A DNA stretch of 64,000 bases from Agreia pratensis (GTDB lineage: Bacteria; Actinomycetota; Actinomycetes; Actinomycetales; Microbacteriaceae): positions 992,001-1,056,000 of the forward strand of contig NZ_FXAY01000001.1 of assembly GCF_900177685.1 (NCBI RefSeq), in the 5' to 3' direction. Below the pieces are notes generated by a model. The model made no database searches. It saw only the letters and a program-made list of their open reading frames with translations, and was not told the origin of the DNA. A program made the translations under genes and the position numbers. Every line of letters begins with the position of its first letter. Position 1 is the first letter of the stretch. This document shows positions 42,084-50,827 of this stretch, piece by piece.

Positions 42084-42130
42084 CGCCGAGGCCGTCGCAT
42101 CGCACTCTGATCGATGCGACGGCCTCGGCG
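42084..42130 (+). terminator. Strong hairpin after GH3
   Basis: A perfect 19-bp inverted repeat (CGCCGAGGCCGTCGCATCG at 42084-42102 and its complement at 42112-42130) around a 9-nt loop, 13 bp after the GH3 stop and 40 bp before the lacI start. No T-run. It is the strongest intrinsic-terminator-like structure in the window and separates GH3 from lacI. Confidence 0.8.
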
Positions 42131-42170
42131 CTAGTGTGGAGAAAGATCCCCGCCCGGTAGGAGTACAACA

Positions 42171-43241
42171 GTGGTAAAGACGGCATTAGCCCCGACGGCC
42201 AGCGGCAAGAACGGCTCCGTCACGATGCTTGACGTCGCCCACCACGCTGGCGTGGCGATCGGAACCGTATCGAACGTGCTCAACCACCCCGAGGGTGTGA
42301 CGCCGTCGATCCGAGACCGCGTCATCGCATCCATCGATGAACTCGGCTTTGTACGCAACCGCACCGCCAGCAAGCTCGCGGCAGGTGTCAGCAACACGGT
42401 CGGCGTGGTTCTGGCCGACCTCGACAACTCCTACTTCACAGACATGGTCAGGGGCGCCGAACGGTCGGCATCCGAGGTCGGCAAGTTCGTGGTCACCGGC
42501 AACTCGGACATCGACATGTCGAAGCAGCGCTCCTACCTGAACTACTTCGATGAAGAGCAGGTGTCGGGAATTCTGGTTGCGCCCCTGGGCGGAGTGATGC
42601 CCCCGACGGATCGACATCTCGCCGGGCGACGCCCACTGGTCATTCTCGACGCAGCTCGCCAGCAGCATGATCACTGCGCAGTGAGCACCAACAACGTGGC
42701 GGCCGGATGGATGGCCGCGGAGCACCTGCTCGGTCTCGGTCGGCGCCGTTTGATCTTCGCGGGTGGGCCGGTATCCCGGTCTCGAGCCCTCGCCGATCGC
42801 CTTCAGGGGGCGAGAGACGCCGTAGATCAGGTCGCGGGGGCGACGCTCGAGCACATCTCAACCGATGAGATTCAGATCGAAGACGGTCGCCATGTGGGGG
42901 CTCTGCTCACCGAGCGAACCACCGACACGCTGCCCGACGGAATCGTTGCCGCCGCAGATCTGCTCGCGCTGGGTATCGTGCAAGTCCTGACATCGTCATC
43001 GCCGTATCGATTTCCCGACGACATAGCGCTGGTCGCGTGTGATGACAACCGTTCGGCTTATGACAGCACCGTTCCTATCTCGACCGTAGATCTGCCCGGG
43101 CTGGAGATGGGCTCGACCGGCATGCGTCTGCTTCTCGAGGAGTTGACCGACGGCAATGCCCACGAGCATCAGCACGTTACGCTCGACCCCACACTCACCG
43201 CTCGCGAGAGCACCCTCGGACGCAGCCGGTCAGAAGCCTAG
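42171..43241 (+). CDS. LacI family repressor (locus 2)
   Basis: 356 residues. HTH MLDVAHHAGVAIGTVSNVLN (~residues 18-37), hinge KLAAGVSNT and a sugar-sensor domain (TVGVVLADLDNSYFTDMVRGAE, ALVACDDN). It is paralogous along its length to the LacI at 38077; the recognition helix differs only by conservative changes. GTG 42171 follows AGGAG at 42159-42163. It has no operator copy directly upstream, unlike the first regulator, so it may not be autoregulated. Its 3' end overlaps the convergent GH43 gene by 4 bp. Confidence 0.92.
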   Translation: MVKTALAPTASGKNGSVTMLDVAHHAGVAIGTVSNVLNHPEGVTPSIRDRVIASIDELGFVRNRTASKLAAGVSNTVGVVLADLDNSYFTDMVRGAERSASEVGKFVVTGNSDIDMSKQRSYLNYFDEEQVSGILVAPLGGVMPPTDRHLAGRRPLVILDAARQQHDHCAVSTNNVAAGWMAAEHLLGLGRRRLIFAGGPVSRSRALADRLQGARDAVDQVAGATLEHISTDEIQIEDGRHVGALLTERTTDTLPDGIVAAADLLALGIVQVLTSSSPYRFPDDIALVACDDNRSAYDSTVPISTVDLPGLEMGSTGMRLLLEELTDGNAHEHQHVTLDPTLTARESTLGRSRSEA

Positions 43242-44290
43242 GCATCCTCGTAGTCGTCGGGGCTCCATGAGTCGTGCCACTCGATGACGGGAATGTCTCC
43301 GTCGAATCGGATGGGAAGCCACACGTAGTCGGCGATCGACGAGTCGACGTGCGCAAACTCCTCCATGGGCTCGTCGCCGTCTCGGCCCGGAGCGAAGTGC
43401 GCTTCGAACTCCTGGAACGCTCGAGCCCCGTCGTCGAGATAACCCGGAAGCCAACGGTCGCCGAGCGCGATGTACAGCTCCCGCTTGCCCGGGTGTTTGA
43501 AGATCGACGAGAGTTGAGAGTGAAACGATGTGCGCGAGGCGTCTGTCGGATGCGGATCGCCCAGGATCGTATAGGGCCCGTGGTAGCTGGCCGCGACTGC
43601 CGATTCCGAGGGGTTCGGATAGTACCCGGTGGTTCCCGAGGTGATCAGATAGTGCTTGCGATTGCGGGCGAAGTAGGCCGGAGCCTCTCGCACATAGGGA
43701 GGCTGCGGCTGCGGGAAGTGCGTGGAGTAGTAACCGGTCACGTTCGTGTAGTCGTCGGTCAGGTCGGCGACGATCAGCTCCGAGTGCACGCGCTCGAAGT
43801 AGTAGTACGCCTTGCCGTCGTGGGGGTCCACGACCAGATCGAAGTCGCCGGCGCTCATCCCGAGCGGTCTCAGCCATTTCGTGACCGTCGTGTATGGGCC
43901 GAGCACGTCGTCAGCCACCAGCACGGTGGACCGCTGGACAGATCCCTTGCTCATCACTTTGAGCCAGCACACGTACTTGCGGGTGCGGGCGTTGTAGATG
44001 ATGTGCGGTCGGTCCATACCGGCGGTCGGGTGCAGCGGCGACTCTTCGTCGTGGGGCTCCGGGGGGATGATCAGCCCCCGGTCTGTCCAGTTGACCAGGT
44101 CGGTCGAGGAGTAACAGCGCACGCCCCAGTGCCAGATTCCACTGCCCGGCGTCGATCGTTCCTTGTTCTCGCCGTACCAGTAGAAGGTGTCGTCGACGGC
44201 GATGATGGAGCCTCCGTGCGCCTGAATGCGGTTGCCCTCAGTGTCATTCCATACGCGGCCAGGGTAGATGAGGTTCTGCTGCTCGGTCAT
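43238..44290 (-). CDS. GH43 glycosidase (exo-beta-1,3-galactanase-like), cytoplasmic
   Basis: 350 residues, five-bladed propeller. Seen: WNDTEGNRIQAHGG and FYWYGENKE at the N-terminus, MDRPHIIYNARTRKYV and SAGDFDLVVDPHDGKAYYYFE, a pattern I associate with GH43 subfamily 24 / galactan-acting members rather than arabinofuranosidases. There is no signal peptide. The 4-nt overlap with the GH78 gene upstream places it last in the locus-2 operon. Inference: it trims galactose units from imported side chains after rhamnose removal. The exact linkage is not certain. Confidence 0.78.
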   Translation of the reverse strand: MTEQQNLIYPGRVWNDTEGNRIQAHGGSIIAVDDTFYWYGENKERSTPGSGIWHWGVRCYSSTDLVNWTDRGLIIPPEPHDEESPLHPTAGMDRPHIIYNARTRKYVCWLKVMSKGSVQRSTVLVADDVLGPYTTVTKWLRPLGMSAGDFDLVVDPHDGKAYYYFERVHSELIVADLTDDYTNVTGYYSTHFPQPQPPYVREAPAYFARNRKHYLITSGTTGYYPNPSESAVAASYHGPYTILGDPHPTDASRTSFHSQLSSIFKHPGKRELYIALGDRWLPGYLDDGARAFQEFEAHFAPGRDGDEPMEEFAHVDSSIADYVWLPIRFDGDIPVIEWHDSWSPDDYEDA

Positions 44291-46890
44291 GTGATCTTTC
44301 TGAGTTCGGCGATGCGGATGCGTGAAGAAAGCTCGTAGGTGCCCGCACCGAGTTGCCGCCGCTCGGCCTCGCCGGGCAACTCGACCTCAGCTGTCACGCC
44401 GAAGGGAATCGTCGCGGTGAGGTGAAACCATTCCTTTTCGAGTCGCCAGGAGACCTCGATGCTGCCGTATGGACTGTCGAAGCGGGTAGCGGCGGCGCGG
44501 ACGGTTCCGCCCGGCTTGGGGGCGATGCGTACACGTCGGTAGCCAGGTTCGAGCGGTGCCAGACCGGCGACCGTTCGATGCATGAAGTCGACGACCGCGC
44601 CCAACGCGTAGTGGTTGAACGACGTCATGTCGCCCGGATTGACGCGGCCGTCGGGCAGCATGCTGTCCCAGCGTTCCCAGATGGTCGTCGCTCCCATAGT
44701 GATCGGGTACAGCCACGACGGGCACTCGGTCTGCTGAAGCAGTGCGTAGGCGGATTCGACATGCCCCGTTTCGGCGAGAGCACCGCAGATGATCGGTGTT
44801 CCGACAAAGCCCGTCTGGATGCGATAGCCACCCTCGGCCACAAGTTCGGCGAGGCGCGTTCCGGCCTCCAATCGCTGCGCGTCGTTTTCGAAGAGATGGA
44901 AGGCGAGGGCGAGGGCGAGCGAGGTGGGAGACTCACCCTTCATGCGGCCCGAAGACAGAACCCATTCTCGGCGAAAGGCAGAGAGAGTGCGGTCGGCCAG
45001 ATCGGTATAGGCGATAGTCGCTCTGCTGTCTCCCAGGAGTACTGCAACATCGGCGACGATACGGGCCGATCGCACAAGGTACGCCGTGGTTACGAGGTAT
45101 CGATCCGTTCGGGCGGCCCCCGGGTCTTCGGGTGGCGCGATCGGATCGAGCCAGTCGCCGAGCGCGAAGCCCGAGCGAATCACGCCGTCGTCATCGGCCC
45201 GCGCCGCGAGGTGGTCGACCCAGCCCCGCATACTCGCGAACTGCTGCGACAGTATCCCGACGTCGCCCAGCTGCTCCCACATGACCCAGGGCACGATCGC
45301 GGATGCGTCACCCCAGACGGCAGAGGACGCCTCGGGGAATCCACAGGGAACCCATGGAACGAAGTTGGGCACCGCGCCGCCTGCATGCTGCTCGGCGGCG
45401 ACGTCACGGAGCCAGCTGTCGAGCACCGCGGCGCTTCGATAAAGATACGACGCAGCGGGTGCGAACACCTGGATATCGCCGGTCCAGCCCATGCGCTCGT
45501 CACGTTGAGGACAGTCTGTGGGCAGATCGACGAAGTTGTCGCGCATGCTCCAGACCGTGTTGTCGTGCAGTTTCTGCAGCATCGGATCGTCGACCGTGAA
45601 CCAGCCGGTGCGCTCCATATCGGTATGCAGCACCACGGCCTTCACAGATTCCGGCGCAAGAGTCGCGGAAGGCCAGCCCTCGAGCTCCGCGTAGCGGAAT
45701 CCGTGGATCGTGAAGCGGGGCTGCCACTCCTCATCGCCCTCACCTCGGAAGGTATAACTGTCGATCGAGGTGGCCCGACGAAGCGTGCGCACCGCGAGCT
45801 CGTCGTTTTCGAGCACCTCCGCGTGGTGCAGTCGAAGCACATGGCCCGCGTCGCCCGCCGCCCGGAACGACAATCGACCAGAGATGTTCTGTCCGAAATC
45901 GAGCCGGATGCGCCCATTCGGCCTGTATTCGACAGCGACAGGCGACAGCGTCTCGATCTGCCGCACGGGCTCGGCCACGGCGTGTTCTATGCGCGCAGAG
46001 ACGCTGGCCAGCTCCCGCAGTTCCGGGCGCACCCAACGCGAGTCGTCACATCCAGCACGCGCCCAACCGGGTTCGTGCAACCTCGCGTCGAACTCCTCGC
46101 CCTCGTAGAGACCTGCCGATGTCGTGGGTCCTCTAGACGCGCGCCAGGACTCGGCAAGGTCGACGATCCGGCTCACGCCGTCCTCGCCAGTCAGCTCGAG
46201 TTGTGCGGCGACGCCGATATGAGGGCCGTAGAGGTCCCAGACCCCTCCATCGAAGCCTATGTTTCCGCGGAACCAACCGTCGGCAAGTTCAATACCGATC
46301 GCATTCGCGCCGGTCGTCAGCAGCGGGGTGACATCGTATGCCTGAGCCCGCAGGCGGTGGTCGTAGCTTGTCCAGCCAGGGGCGAGTTCATCGTCTCCGA
46401 CTCGCAGGCCATTGATCTCGGATCGATAGATGCCCTGCGCCGTCATGTAAAGCCGGGCGCGCACCGGCGTGACCTCGACCTCGAACTCGGCGCGCAGCAT
46501 CCATGCCGGCCTCGGGCCCGTGTGAGGCGCGGATGCCGATGGCACGACGAGAGGAACGGTCCAGTCCTCGCGCTGGAGAAGGCCGACCTCGAGCCGGAGC
46601 GGCTCGCTCCAGCCCCCGATCGTGCCGTCGGTCAAGCCGGCGCGCGCTCGAACCTCGACCATCTCGCGCGAGGCGAGAGGGGCGAACGGCCACGCCACGA
46701 GAACCTGCTCCGCTCCCTCGACCCGAGCCGTCTGCGTATGACCGTCGAGCGTGGTCTTCTCGAACTCGGTCCAGAGCAGCTGGCCCTCAGAAGGTGAATC
46801 CACCCACCACGACAGGCGAGGCGTAGACGTGCCCAGGCCGTAGGCCTCTCGGCGGTGCTCAGCTCGCAGCCGGGTTATCAGGGCGCTCAT
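44287..46890 (-). CDS. Alpha-L-rhamnosidase, GH78 (locus 2), cytoplasmic
   Basis: 867 residues, same domain order as the locus-1 enzyme. Seen: RLYMTAQGIYRSEINGLRVGDDELAPGW, DCPQRDERMGWTGDIQVFAP with the likely acid Glu465, and TTIWERWDSM with the likely base Glu739. No signal peptide. ATG 46890 overlaps the permease stop by 4 nt and the GH43 start overlaps its own stop by 4 nt. The two GH78 enzymes are clear paralogues but well diverged, which suggests an old duplication and different substrate contexts. Confidence 0.92.
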   Translation of the reverse strand: MSALITRLRAEHRREAYGLGTSTPRLSWWVDSPSEGQLLWTEFEKTTLDGHTQTARVEGAEQVLVAWPFAPLASREMVEVRARAGLTDGTIGGWSEPLRLEVGLLQREDWTVPLVVPSASAPHTGPRPAWMLRAEFEVEVTPVRARLYMTAQGIYRSEINGLRVGDDELAPGWTSYDHRLRAQAYDVTPLLTTGANAIGIELADGWFRGNIGFDGGVWDLYGPHIGVAAQLELTGEDGVSRIVDLAESWRASRGPTTSAGLYEGEEFDARLHEPGWARAGCDDSRWVRPELRELASVSARIEHAVAEPVRQIETLSPVAVEYRPNGRIRLDFGQNISGRLSFRAAGDAGHVLRLHHAEVLENDELAVRTLRRATSIDSYTFRGEGDEEWQPRFTIHGFRYAELEGWPSATLAPESVKAVVLHTDMERTGWFTVDDPMLQKLHDNTVWSMRDNFVDLPTDCPQRDERMGWTGDIQVFAPAASYLYRSAAVLDSWLRDVAAEQHAGGAVPNFVPWVPCGFPEASSAVWGDASAIVPWVMWEQLGDVGILSQQFASMRGWVDHLAARADDDGVIRSGFALGDWLDPIAPPEDPGAARTDRYLVTTAYLVRSARIVADVAVLLGDSRATIAYTDLADRTLSAFRREWVLSSGRMKGESPTSLALALAFHLFENDAQRLEAGTRLAELVAEGGYRIQTGFVGTPIICGALAETGHVESAYALLQQTECPSWLYPITMGATTIWERWDSMLPDGRVNPGDMTSFNHYALGAVVDFMHRTVAGLAPLEPGYRRVRIAPKPGGTVRAAATRFDSPYGSIEVSWRLEKEWFHLTATIPFGVTAEVELPGEAERRQLGAGTYELSSRIRIAELRKIT

Positions 46891-47753
46891 CCTTTCACCG
46901 ATCCAGCCGTCAGGCCCTTCATGACCTTCTGGTTGAGGAAGAGGTAGAGCACGAGCGTGCCAACGACATTGACCGCAATGCCAGCGAACATCGGACCATA
47001 ATCGACGGCTCCGTACTGACCCGTGAAGTTGAGAAGGCCCGCCTGAATCGTGCGCAGGTCCTGGCTGTTGGTGAAGGTGAGTGCGATCAACAGGTCGTTC
47101 CAGATGAAGAAGAACTGCACGAGGGCGACCGTGAAAAGTGCATTGCGCACGAGCGGCATACCGACCGACCAGAAGATCCGATAGATGTTCGCGCCGTCTA
47201 GCGTGGCGGCCTCGAAGATCTCTCGCGGAACAGCCCGGAAGAAGGTGGCCATCATGAACACGGTGAGAGGCAGGCCTGTGGCCGTGTAGGTGATGATCAG
47301 AGGCCAGAGCGTGCCTGTGAGATGCAGCTTGAAGTAGATCGTGAAGAGCGGCAACAGGATCATCTGCAACGGGATCATCACACCGGCGAGGAAGACGAGA
47401 AGAACGGCCCCACGGCCTTTCCACACCATGACCTCGAGGGCGAATCCCGCAGCCGTTCCAAGGAAGAGAATGAGAAACATCGAGGGGAAAACCGCGATCA
47501 CGCTGTTGAGGATGTACTTGCCGAGCCCACCCCCCACGAACGCCTCGGTGTAGTTGTCGAGGCTCCAATTGCGAGGCAGTGACCAGAACGGCTCGCTGAG
47601 GAATTCATCCTGTTGCTTGAACGAGCCGAGCAACAGCCAGATCAGCGGGTAGGCGACTATGGCGAGCAGAATGGCGACGCCGATGAAGACCGGCAGGCGT
47701 CGTACGAAAGTGCGGACACGACGGTGGAACGGCGTTACGGCGAGAGTGGTCAT
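46887..47753 (-). CDS. Sugar ABC transporter permease, MalG type (locus 2)
   Basis: 288 residues, six helices. The EAA loop EIFEAATLDGANIYRIFWSV and the C-terminal KVMKGLTAGSVKG match the locus-1 MalG-type protein. It starts four bases inside the MalF-type gene and ends four bases inside the GH78 gene. It forms the membrane channel of the second importer. Confidence 0.92.
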   Translation of the reverse strand: MTTLAVTPFHRRVRTFVRRLPVFIGVAILLAIVAYPLIWLLLGSFKQQDEFLSEPFWSLPRNWSLDNYTEAFVGGGLGKYILNSVIAVFPSMFLILFLGTAAGFALEVMVWKGRGAVLLVFLAGVMIPLQMILLPLFTIYFKLHLTGTLWPLIITYTATGLPLTVFMMATFFRAVPREIFEAATLDGANIYRIFWSVGMPLVRNALFTVALVQFFFIWNDLLIALTFTNSQDLRTIQAGLLNFTGQYGAVDYGPMFAGIAVNVVGTLVLYLFLNQKVMKGLTAGSVKG

Positions 47754-48640
47754 TTGTCGTTCCTCGTGAGGTCACGGCGCGACGCGCGAAAGATGAAGAT
47801 CGTCACCAGCAGGCACATCACCGTGAGCATCAGCGCCACTGTGCTGCCGTAGCCGTATTGGCCGAAGCTGAACGAGGTCTGGAACATGTAGACGGTCAAT
47901 GGAGTAGTCGACGTTCCCGGTCCGCCGTTGGTGAGGGCGACCACAGAGTCGAAGACCTTGAGCGTTCCATTGATGCTGAAGATGGTGGCCGACAGAAGAA
48001 CAGGCAGCGACAACGGAAGAATGATGTGCCGAACCAGGCGCCAGCCCGCCGCCCCATCGATCCTCGCGGACTCGATGATGTCTTCGGGGATCTCGACGAC
48101 ACCGGCGTAGAGGAGGACTGCATAGAACCCCATGGACCGCCAGAGATCCATCATGAGGATGACCCAGAACGAGGCATCCGGCTGGCCGAACCAGTCGAAT
48201 GTGTTGAGCCCGACGAACTGCATGATGGAGTTGATCGGCCCCTCGGTCGGAGCCGCTTCGAAGAAGCGACGGAACAGCAACGCCACAGCAACGGTAGGAA
48301 GAATCACCGGGAAGAAGACCAGCGTTCGCACAAGCGACGATGCCTTCTTCAGGTAGAAGACGTACAGCAGGGCGAGGGCGTAGCCGACGACCACCTGCAG
48401 CACGGTGAGGATGAGTGCGTACCGGAGAGTGAAACCGACCGCTTCGAGGGCAGTGGGATCGTTGAAGAAGCGAACGAAGTTGTCGATGCCGACGAACTCG
48501 AACCCGCTGACCGCGTTGCCCTCGTAGACGGTGTAGACGAGTGACCACACGATGGGCACGAGCATCACCAGCGAGTACACGAGCAGGGCGGGGCCGAGAA
48601 GCACGAGAACGGCACGTGGGTTGCCGAGGAGTCTTTCCAT
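47750..48640 (-). CDS. Sugar ABC transporter permease, MalF type (locus 2)
   Basis: 296 residues, six helices. The EAA loop DIIESARIDGAAGWRLVRHI and NGGPGTSTTPLTVYMFQTSF closely parallel the locus-1 MalF-type protein. ATG 48640 follows the binding-protein gene after a 77-bp gap with a hairpin, exactly as in locus 1. Confidence 0.92.
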   Translation of the reverse strand: MERLLGNPRAVLVLLGPALLVYSLVMLVPIVWSLVYTVYEGNAVSGFEFVGIDNFVRFFNDPTALEAVGFTLRYALILTVLQVVVGYALALLYVFYLKKASSLVRTLVFFPVILPTVAVALLFRRFFEAAPTEGPINSIMQFVGLNTFDWFGQPDASFWVILMMDLWRSMGFYAVLLYAGVVEIPEDIIESARIDGAAGWRLVRHIILPLSLPVLLSATIFSINGTLKVFDSVVALTNGGPGTSTTPLTVYMFQTSFSFGQYGYGSTVALMLTVMCLLVTIFIFRASRRDLTRNDK

Positions 48641-48665
48641 GGGTGTGCCTTTATTTCGTCGCTAC

Positions 48666-48695
48666 GAGCGCGGAGCCACAAGCGGCTCCGCCCTC
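48666..48695 (-). terminator. Intra-operon hairpin between binding protein and permease (locus 2)
   Basis: GCGGAGCC (48670-48677) - ACAAGC - GGCTCCGC (48684-48691), extended by GAG/CTC after one mismatch. It occupies the same place as the 36616-36644 hairpin of locus 1, but the sequence is different. Confidence 0.6.
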
Positions 48696-48717
48696 GCAGC
48701 GGATGAATGAGAGAGGG

Positions 48718-50016
48718 TTACTTGTTCGCGTCCTGCACGAGCTTCATAAATGCATCTCCCGTGAGCGTGCCGGCCGCGAGCCCACCACCGTTCTTCTGAC
48801 TGACCGCGGTCGCCTCAGGGCTGAAGGCAGCCTCGAACCAGAGCACGCTGCTGGGAGCGGCGGCGATGATGTCCTGCACCTCCTTGGTGAGGGCGGGCTG
48901 GTCGGCCGGCGGGTTGTTCACCACGAAGCCTGTGACCTGGCCGAACTCATTCAGGGCGACATCGCCATAATTGGCTGTCACGCAGTCGAGCCACTGGGCA
49001 ACATTGTCGTCGTATCCCTTCGCGGTGAACATGACGGGGATTCCGACGTTCGCGGGAACCTGGTCGATGGTGCCCTTGCCGCCTTCGACCGTCGGGAATG
49101 GAGCGAAGCCGATGTTGTCGACTCCGATTTTGTTCTGCTCTTCGTCGTTGAACGCGGACAGAGCCCAGCTGCCCATGTAGAAGAAGGCGCCGCCGCCCGT
49201 GAGGAACTGGTTGAGAGCAGTGTTGTAGTCGATCGACCCTGCGGCCGGACCGAAATACCCGGCGGTTCCCAGCTCAGCCACGGCGTCTGCAGCGGCGACG
49301 TACTCGGGGTCGGTGAGTGACGCATCCCCGTCGGCCACCTTCTGGAGCGCGTCGGGACCTAGGTCGCGCGCGATGTAGTCACCTACCAGGCGGGTGATTG
49401 GCCAACCGTCTTTACCGGCGGCGATGAAAGGCTGCACGTCGTTGGCCTGGAGCGTGGCCGCCGCATCGACGAGGTCGTTCCACGTGGCCGGAGCCTCGAT
49501 GCCGTTGTCGGCAAGGATCTGCTTGTTGTACCAGAATCCCTCGATGTTGAACTCGGTCGGCAGCGCATACAGATCGCCGCCACCGTAGAGCGCCTTGATC
49601 GTCGACTCGGCAGCCGGCAGCACACGGCCCTCGAGGCCCTCTTTTTCGAAAGTCTCTGAGAGGTTGAGCACCTTTCCGGAGTCGATGAACTCCTGCATGA
49701 GGGAGGGTGTTCCACCCGCCATGCTCATGTCGGAGAGGGCGTCCTGGCCTGCGAGCAGCTGAAGCTGCTGGTCCCACGTCGTGCCGTCGATCGCGTCGGC
49801 CTTCAGCGGCGCTGCCTTCTCTGCTGCGGCGCACTTGTCCTTAGCCAGAATGTCGAGGGTGCCCGAGATAGCCGTGTTCTGAGTCTGGCCCAGGTAGGTG
49901 AATTCTTTCGTGCTCGACGCTCCGCCTCCAGAGCAACCTGTCAGCGCGATAACGCCCACGCCCACGGCAGCAACGATGGATAGGTTTCGCTGGCGATGCC
50001 CGCGTGCTGTGATCAT
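48718..50016 (-). CDS. Sugar-binding lipoprotein of ABC importer (locus 2)
   Basis: 432 residues. Lipobox VIALTGCSGG (Cys28), then KEFTYLGQTQN, LDQQ-like WDQQLQLLAGQDAL, and NDEEQNKIGVDNIGFAPFP near the C-terminal half. It aligns throughout with the locus-1 binding protein, so the two importers are paralogous. The start has AAGGAGGAA ahead of it. Two operator palindromes lie 24 and 56 bp upstream. It probably binds a related but distinct oligosaccharide. Confidence 0.93.
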   Translation of the reverse strand: MITARGHRQRNLSIVAAVGVGVIALTGCSGGGASSTKEFTYLGQTQNTAISGTLDILAKDKCAAAEKAAPLKADAIDGTTWDQQLQLLAGQDALSDMSMAGGTPSLMQEFIDSGKVLNLSETFEKEGLEGRVLPAAESTIKALYGGGDLYALPTEFNIEGFWYNKQILADNGIEAPATWNDLVDAAATLQANDVQPFIAAGKDGWPITRLVGDYIARDLGPDALQKVADGDASLTDPEYVAAADAVAELGTAGYFGPAAGSIDYNTALNQFLTGGGAFFYMGSWALSAFNDEEQNKIGVDNIGFAPFPTVEGGKGTIDQVPANVGIPVMFTAKGYDDNVAQWLDCVTANYGDVALNEFGQVTGFVVNNPPADQPALTKEVQDIIAAAPSSVLWFEAAFSPEATAVSQKNGGGLAAGTLTGDAFMKLVQDANK

Positions 50017-50040
50017 TGTTTCCTCCTTGAAACGAGCGCA

Positions 50041-50052
50041 TGAAGCGCTTCA
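50041..50052. promoter_or_regulatory. LacI-type operator, locus 2 proximal site
   Basis: TGAAGCGCTTCA, perfect, 24 bp before the binding-protein start. Its centre is 32 bp (three helical turns) from the distal site, so two repressors could bind on one face of the DNA. Confidence 0.8.
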
Positions 50053-50072
50053 TGTGATGAGCAGAAGGCTGG

Positions 50073-50084
50073 TGAAGCGCTTCA
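50073..50084. promoter_or_regulatory. LacI-type operator, locus 2 distal site
   Basis: TGAAGCGCTTCA, perfect. A weaker relative (TGAAGCGGTTGT, 9 of 12 matches) follows at 50106-50117 and may be a degenerate third site. Confidence 0.8.
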
Positions 50085-50213
50085 TATGAAGAGTGTGGAC
50101 GGCAATGAAGCGGTTGTCAACCAAAAACGGTCGACCGGCTCGACCAGGGGACTGCGCGAACTCGGCTCGAGGCTCAAGCGTTCATACGGCGGAGCCTTAT
50201 CGCTCGATCGAAG

Positions 50214-50795
50214 CTACGGCACCCAGAATCCGATCGCACACAGCAGCCGCGTCTCGTCGTCGGCGTCTGCCGGCGGCTCGATCGCGGGAGGAAAGACCCC
50301 GAAGCTGCGCCATTCGTCTGCGTGGGGAACGACCCACTCGTTCAACCCGTCGATGAGCTCGGGCGAGAGATGGAAAGGGATTCCGAGGTGCTTCGCGATC
50401 ATCCACGCCTGGGTCGCGCGATACATGGCGAGATGCGAGAGCCCCTCGTCGGCCGGGTAGTCGCCGTACTGAAAACGGAACGTCGAGCCGAAGTCGACAC
50501 CACCCTGCACGGCTGCCGTAGCCACGTCGTTCAGTGCGTCGTAGGCGGCGATCGGGTCATCGCCGAGCAGGTCTTTGTCTCGCAGCTCGTCGCCGTCGGC
50601 GATCGACTTGCCTGCCAGCACGCCCGGGACCCAGGCTTCGTCGTAGGCGTGCGACTTGAGGATGTCGAGAACGGTGGGATTCTCGACGGACGACCAGGAC
50701 GCGGGAACGGGCTTGTCGAAGTCGCCCGGCTGCACTCGATCGATGACGCTGCGAAGGGCCGCGTCAGACAGGAGAAAAAAGGTATCGGCTTTCAT
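50214..50795 (-). CDS. DinB-like / TIGR03086-type metal-binding protein
   Basis: 193 residues, helical. Seen: ILKSHAYDEAWVPGVLAG and HLAMYRATQAWMIAKHLG, whose spaced histidines resemble the metal site of DinB and mycothiol-dependent maleylpyruvate isomerase N-terminal domains. Such proteins often carry out thiol-transferase or isomerase reactions with mycothiol, but the substrate is not evident. ATG 50795 is preferred; the frame stays open upstream without family character. It follows the DUF6226-like gene by 32 bp. Confidence 0.6.
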   Translation of the reverse strand: MKADTFFLLSDAALRSVIDRVQPGDFDKPVPASWSSVENPTVLDILKSHAYDEAWVPGVLAGKSIADGDELRDKDLLGDDPIAAYDALNDVATAAVQGGVDFGSTFRFQYGDYPADEGLSHLAMYRATQAWMIAKHLGIPFHLSPELIDGLNEWVVPHADEWRSFGVFPPAIEPPADADDETRLLCAIGFWVP

Positions 50796-50827
50796 AGCCG
50801 AAGTGTAGGTACAACCTCCGACGCTGA

